Source: Lepidurus packardi
Taxonomy: Eukaryota; Arthropoda; Branchiopoda; Notostraca; Triopsidae
Direction of reading: 5' to 3'
Length of the DNA: 64,000 nt
NCBI GenBank assembly: GCA_023053545.1
Contig: JAKZAN010000001.1
Coordinates: forward strand, 11,424,024 to 11,488,023
The notes under the pieces were generated by a model that worked only from the letters and a program-made list of their open reading frames with translations, was not told the DNA's origin and did not search any database. The position numbers were made by a program, and so were the translations under genes. Positions 61,201 to 64,000 of this stretch are shown one piece after another; position 1 is the first letter of the stretch, and each line of letters starts with the position of its first letter.

Positions 61201-62179
61201 AGCTTTAAATCGTTTCTAATTCAGGTTCATTTGCACCTATTGATTACATGGAAAGTTTGCCAGATCAGTATTGTTTTGTTGTCCTGGCACTGAATTGGCT
61301 TCAAAAGTTTGGTTATAGTTTATTTAGGTTGGAATATGTGCGTGTTTTTTAAGTTTATTTGTTTTTAATTTTCTTCTCGGGCACCTTGCAATTGATATAT
61401 ACAGGATATGTTGGGCCCTGATCAGCCTTACGAAGGCATGTACGGCCAAGGTCCTCCGAGCGTCCATTCCAATGATGGCACGCGATCCTACCGTCAAGGT
61501 AAAACAAATCTCTTTTGTAAGAAAAACAAGTCCCTTGAGCAAATTGAGGAGCTGGTTAAACGAAACGACTTAACCTCATTAACCCGCCTCCGTTAACCTT
61601 TTAATCTGTTTGTAAACCACGTATTTGAAAGAAAAAATACTTACCGTTTACTTATCCAAGAAGTAACAGTGTGATAGAAAACTACAGGTACTAGTCAGAA
61701 ACTAATTAACAAACCTTTATCTACCACAAATTTGTATTCATGTTTGTTTACAGCTTAAAGAATGTCATTTTCCCCTAATTTTGCATAGCATGGATTCGTA
61801 AATTGTAGGCAGCATGTTTAACGGTTAATTTGGTTGATTTTTTATAGTTTTTCTTAAAAATCGTTTTGATCGTTTTTCACTTTGCTTCGAATGCATTAAA
61901 AAATGTGAAAAAATTTCGAACGTTTTTCGAAAATTCAGTGTTGCTCATATAAGGCTTCTGTTTGTAGGATATGACGCCGTACCCCTAAACTCGGGCGAGC
62001 TTGGTTCGCACCACGCCGGCAGCGGTCCCGGTTCCAACTACGGACCCATGGACCATATGGAACTAGGCGGACCGGGACCCGAGATGGGCTTTGATCCATT
62101 GGAGCAAATGGGTCAGGGACCGCCTCAACCTCCACACGATAACAACCAGGTGGCGGCGTGGTACGATACCGATCTGTAG
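58292..62179 (+). CDS. arm: Armadillo/beta-catenin
   Basis: Beta-catenin links cadherin to alpha-catenin and is the Wnt transcriptional effector. Twelve exons give 805 aa: 58292-58331, 58389-58577, 58637-58824, 58900-59506, 59575-59723, 59800-60006, 60091-60345, 60467-60640, 60795-60945, 61041-61192, 61405-61498, 61968-62179. The N-terminal GSK3/CK1 degron is complete ([19 protein letters not shown]). The alpha-catenin site follows ([13 protein letters not shown]), then about 12 arm repeats (for example [76 protein letters not shown]). The C terminus carries a Gly/Pro-rich transactivation tail ending in the PDZ ligand VAAWYDTDL. The intron after exon 10 appears to begin with GC (CAG|GCAAGT), a GC-AG intron. 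There is a single gene here, with no sign of a split adhesion/signalling paralogue. Confidence 0.97.
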
Positions 62180-64000
62180 AGCGGGTTTGTTTTTGTTCGT
62201 TAGCAAGGTGACAAAAGTGACAAGCGGAGCTTTCCTTGTAATTTCTTTTACTTTTTGTATTATTATTTTGTGTAGATGAAGGTTATACTTTTAAACTGTC
62301 TTTAAATGTTATTAGCTTAGAACGTTTATTAGCTATCTACTGCCTTTCAATCCAAGGCGTTTTTTTTAAAGTCTGTACACGATTTTTTTTTTATTTTGTA
62401 AGAGCAAGAACATCTACACATTTGGTGACATAAATGGCAGTTACTTACGTTTTTGAATTTCGGAAAATAATATTGAACGCATGCGTTACATGCGTAGACT
62501 TCTCATTCGTTTTATTTTGTTCGTTATCCATTTCTTAGCGCCTCCCACTTTCTAATAGCGACCTGCGTCCCACATACACTCTTTTCGACAGATTTGCGTT
62601 GGGATCATGATGATTCAGGAGGGTTCGCTGATGTAGCCAGGTTTAAAGTGTTTGATCTCTAGAATTCCTGGGAAGTAAACGACTGATAGGAACCAACAAG
62701 CGCGGAGAAATATAAAGCCAAATAATAATTATTATTTTGCAAACTTTTCCCACTTAGTTTTAGTGTCCACACTTGTCGCTTTGCTTGTTCTTGTTCAAAC
62801 GTCCTGTTTCCCCATTGTTATTTTTTTTTTTACATTTTTTTCACTCTGGAATCATGTCAAAACCCATGTAAAACTAATGTAGCCCATCCCATTTTGACAA
62901 AATTTTTACAATATACGTCTCTCGCTATCGAATTGCATAGTGTTCTGTTTTAATTGTTCTTTTTCATTTATTTTCAATTTTTCCATTAATTTAATACTAA
63001 TTCTCCATTAATTTTCGATTTTTTCCATTGCTTTGTATTGTAACGTACGATAACATAATGACGATACGGTACGATAAGGCAGTGTAGCACCTTAAGATTG
63101 ACAATATGAAATGCGAAGGAAATGGAAGGTACCTGAGCTACTGGGCGAGTTGTTGTCGCTTTGCCAGCGGGTTTAAAGGTCCCCAAAGAAGTAGAAGAAG
63201 AATGTAGACTCTAGATGTAGGCGACCAGTTATGAGAAGGGGGAAGGTGATTTTCTTCTTGCAAAGTTATTGGGAATGGGTAATTAATCTTATTTTTTGGA
63301 CACGGGGTGCTGGTGGTGGGCATGTCGGACCGACGTATGAGCACGAGGAAAAAAGGAGGGGCACAAAAAAGGATTCCATAGTTGCGTTTATGGGCGTTTA
63401 TGGCCGTGAGAGACGAGAAGCTGTGGCTCGGGGTGAGTAGAAAACGTGCAGAAGACCATTGGTTATCCTTTTGGTTGAAGGGGGACAGGGGGGAGAGCTT
63501 CCCTTGATGAGTGAAGAACAGCCTGACCATAAATCTGTTGCTGCTCCGACGTAGATTGCTAGATAAGCGACCATTCATCTTGTACTATTGCGGACAACCG
63601 CACATAGAACCCCCCGCACATACAAGGTATTAAAAAAGAAAAAGTTAGACGTTAATCATAAAAAGAAAACAGGTCAAGTGAAAAACACCTTGGGACGCTA
63701 GCTTCTGTCCCCTTCTGTCCCCTTTTTTAATCTTTTTCCGCGGGATAAATATACACATATGATGTAATAGATGATGGAAGCTTCTTGGAACCAAATCAGT
63801 CATTCGCCTTCTACCTTACTGTGTACTGATGTCCGGCTAAAAAGTACATGGGAAAGATACCCATCCAATGAAATTACGATTTTGCCAGTTGGTGCCTTAA
63901 AGAACAGGCCCGTTCACATTTCATTGTTGTCAACAATGAAATGGTAAGGTGAAGTCGCACTCTGATTGGACGGATATCTTCCCCATGGATACTACTGTAC
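62180..64000. other. Armadillo 3' UTR and downstream region; no gene seen
   Basis: 1.8 kb of AT-rich sequence. The first part is presumably the 3' UTR. ORFs here are short and overlap on both strands without recognisable domains. A perfect palindrome lies at 63917-63943. Nothing else can be supported. Confidence 0.55.
63917..63943. repeat. 27-bp near-perfect palindrome
   Basis: CATTTCATTGTTG and its exact reverse complement CAACAATGAAATG are separated by one T. Possible hairpin or transposon footprint; no function can be assigned. Confidence 0.9.

Noticed and set aside
62986-63578. Overlapping ORFs on both strands downstream of armadillo
   Set aside because: Low-complexity content, no recognisable motif, conflicting frames; probably 3' flank.

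Overview
This is a eukaryotic nuclear window, most likely from an arthropod. The genes are split by many short GT-AG introns (often 53-100 nt). The gene set is animal: armadillo/beta-catenin, spindle-E/TDRD9, alpha-2-macroglobulin, fritz/WDPCP, ariadne-2, Bax inhibitor-1, NSUN2, BRF1. Degenerate TTAGG-like repeats and Ty3/Gypsy, Harbinger, hAT-like and Maverick-like remnants fit an arthropod. I cannot name the species. The short introns and tight spacing suggest a compact genome such as that of a small crustacean, but that is a guess.

Positions 1-12,500 are a decayed, repeat-rich block. It holds the end of a putative Maverick/adintovirus-type packaging ATPase, minisatellites, and broken copies of three host genes: PISD (frameshifted, lacking its LGST end), GTPBP4/NOG1 (several frameshifts, part of it tandemly duplicated) and CFAP410 (lost splice acceptor, two frameshifts). 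Two arrays of one ~32-bp satellite, in opposite orientation at 1.24-1.39 kb and 6.81-7.16 kb, bracket the PISD and NOG1 pieces. A 100-N gap abuts the second array and is followed by a crippled Gypsy element carrying a 160-bp hAT-like insert. Non-LTR fragments follow.

From 14.6 kb to 62.2 kb every host gene can be spliced into an open frame: WDPCP (+), BRF1 (+) with a BTBD3/6-type gene nested antisense in its third intron, a MANSC/LDLa membrane protein (-), ARIH2 (+), TSR2 (-), alpha-2-macroglobulin (+), a 2.9-kb PIF/Harbinger transposon, spindle-E (+), NSUN2 (+), BI-1 (-) and armadillo (+). Neighbours mostly alternate in strand, giving convergent 3' ends and divergent promoters. The last 1.8 kb is armadillo 3' UTR and intergenic DNA.

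The genes are unrelated housekeeping, signalling, immune and germline genes, not one pathway. I found no CRISPR array, tRNA or rRNA gene. The most unusual structures are the inverted satellite arrays around gene fragments, the near-intact Harbinger element with one nonsense codon, and a pair of inverted-repeat elements in a spindle-E intron, one of which contains an expanded TTAGG-like array. All exon limits were read by eye from splice signals and frame and need transcript support.
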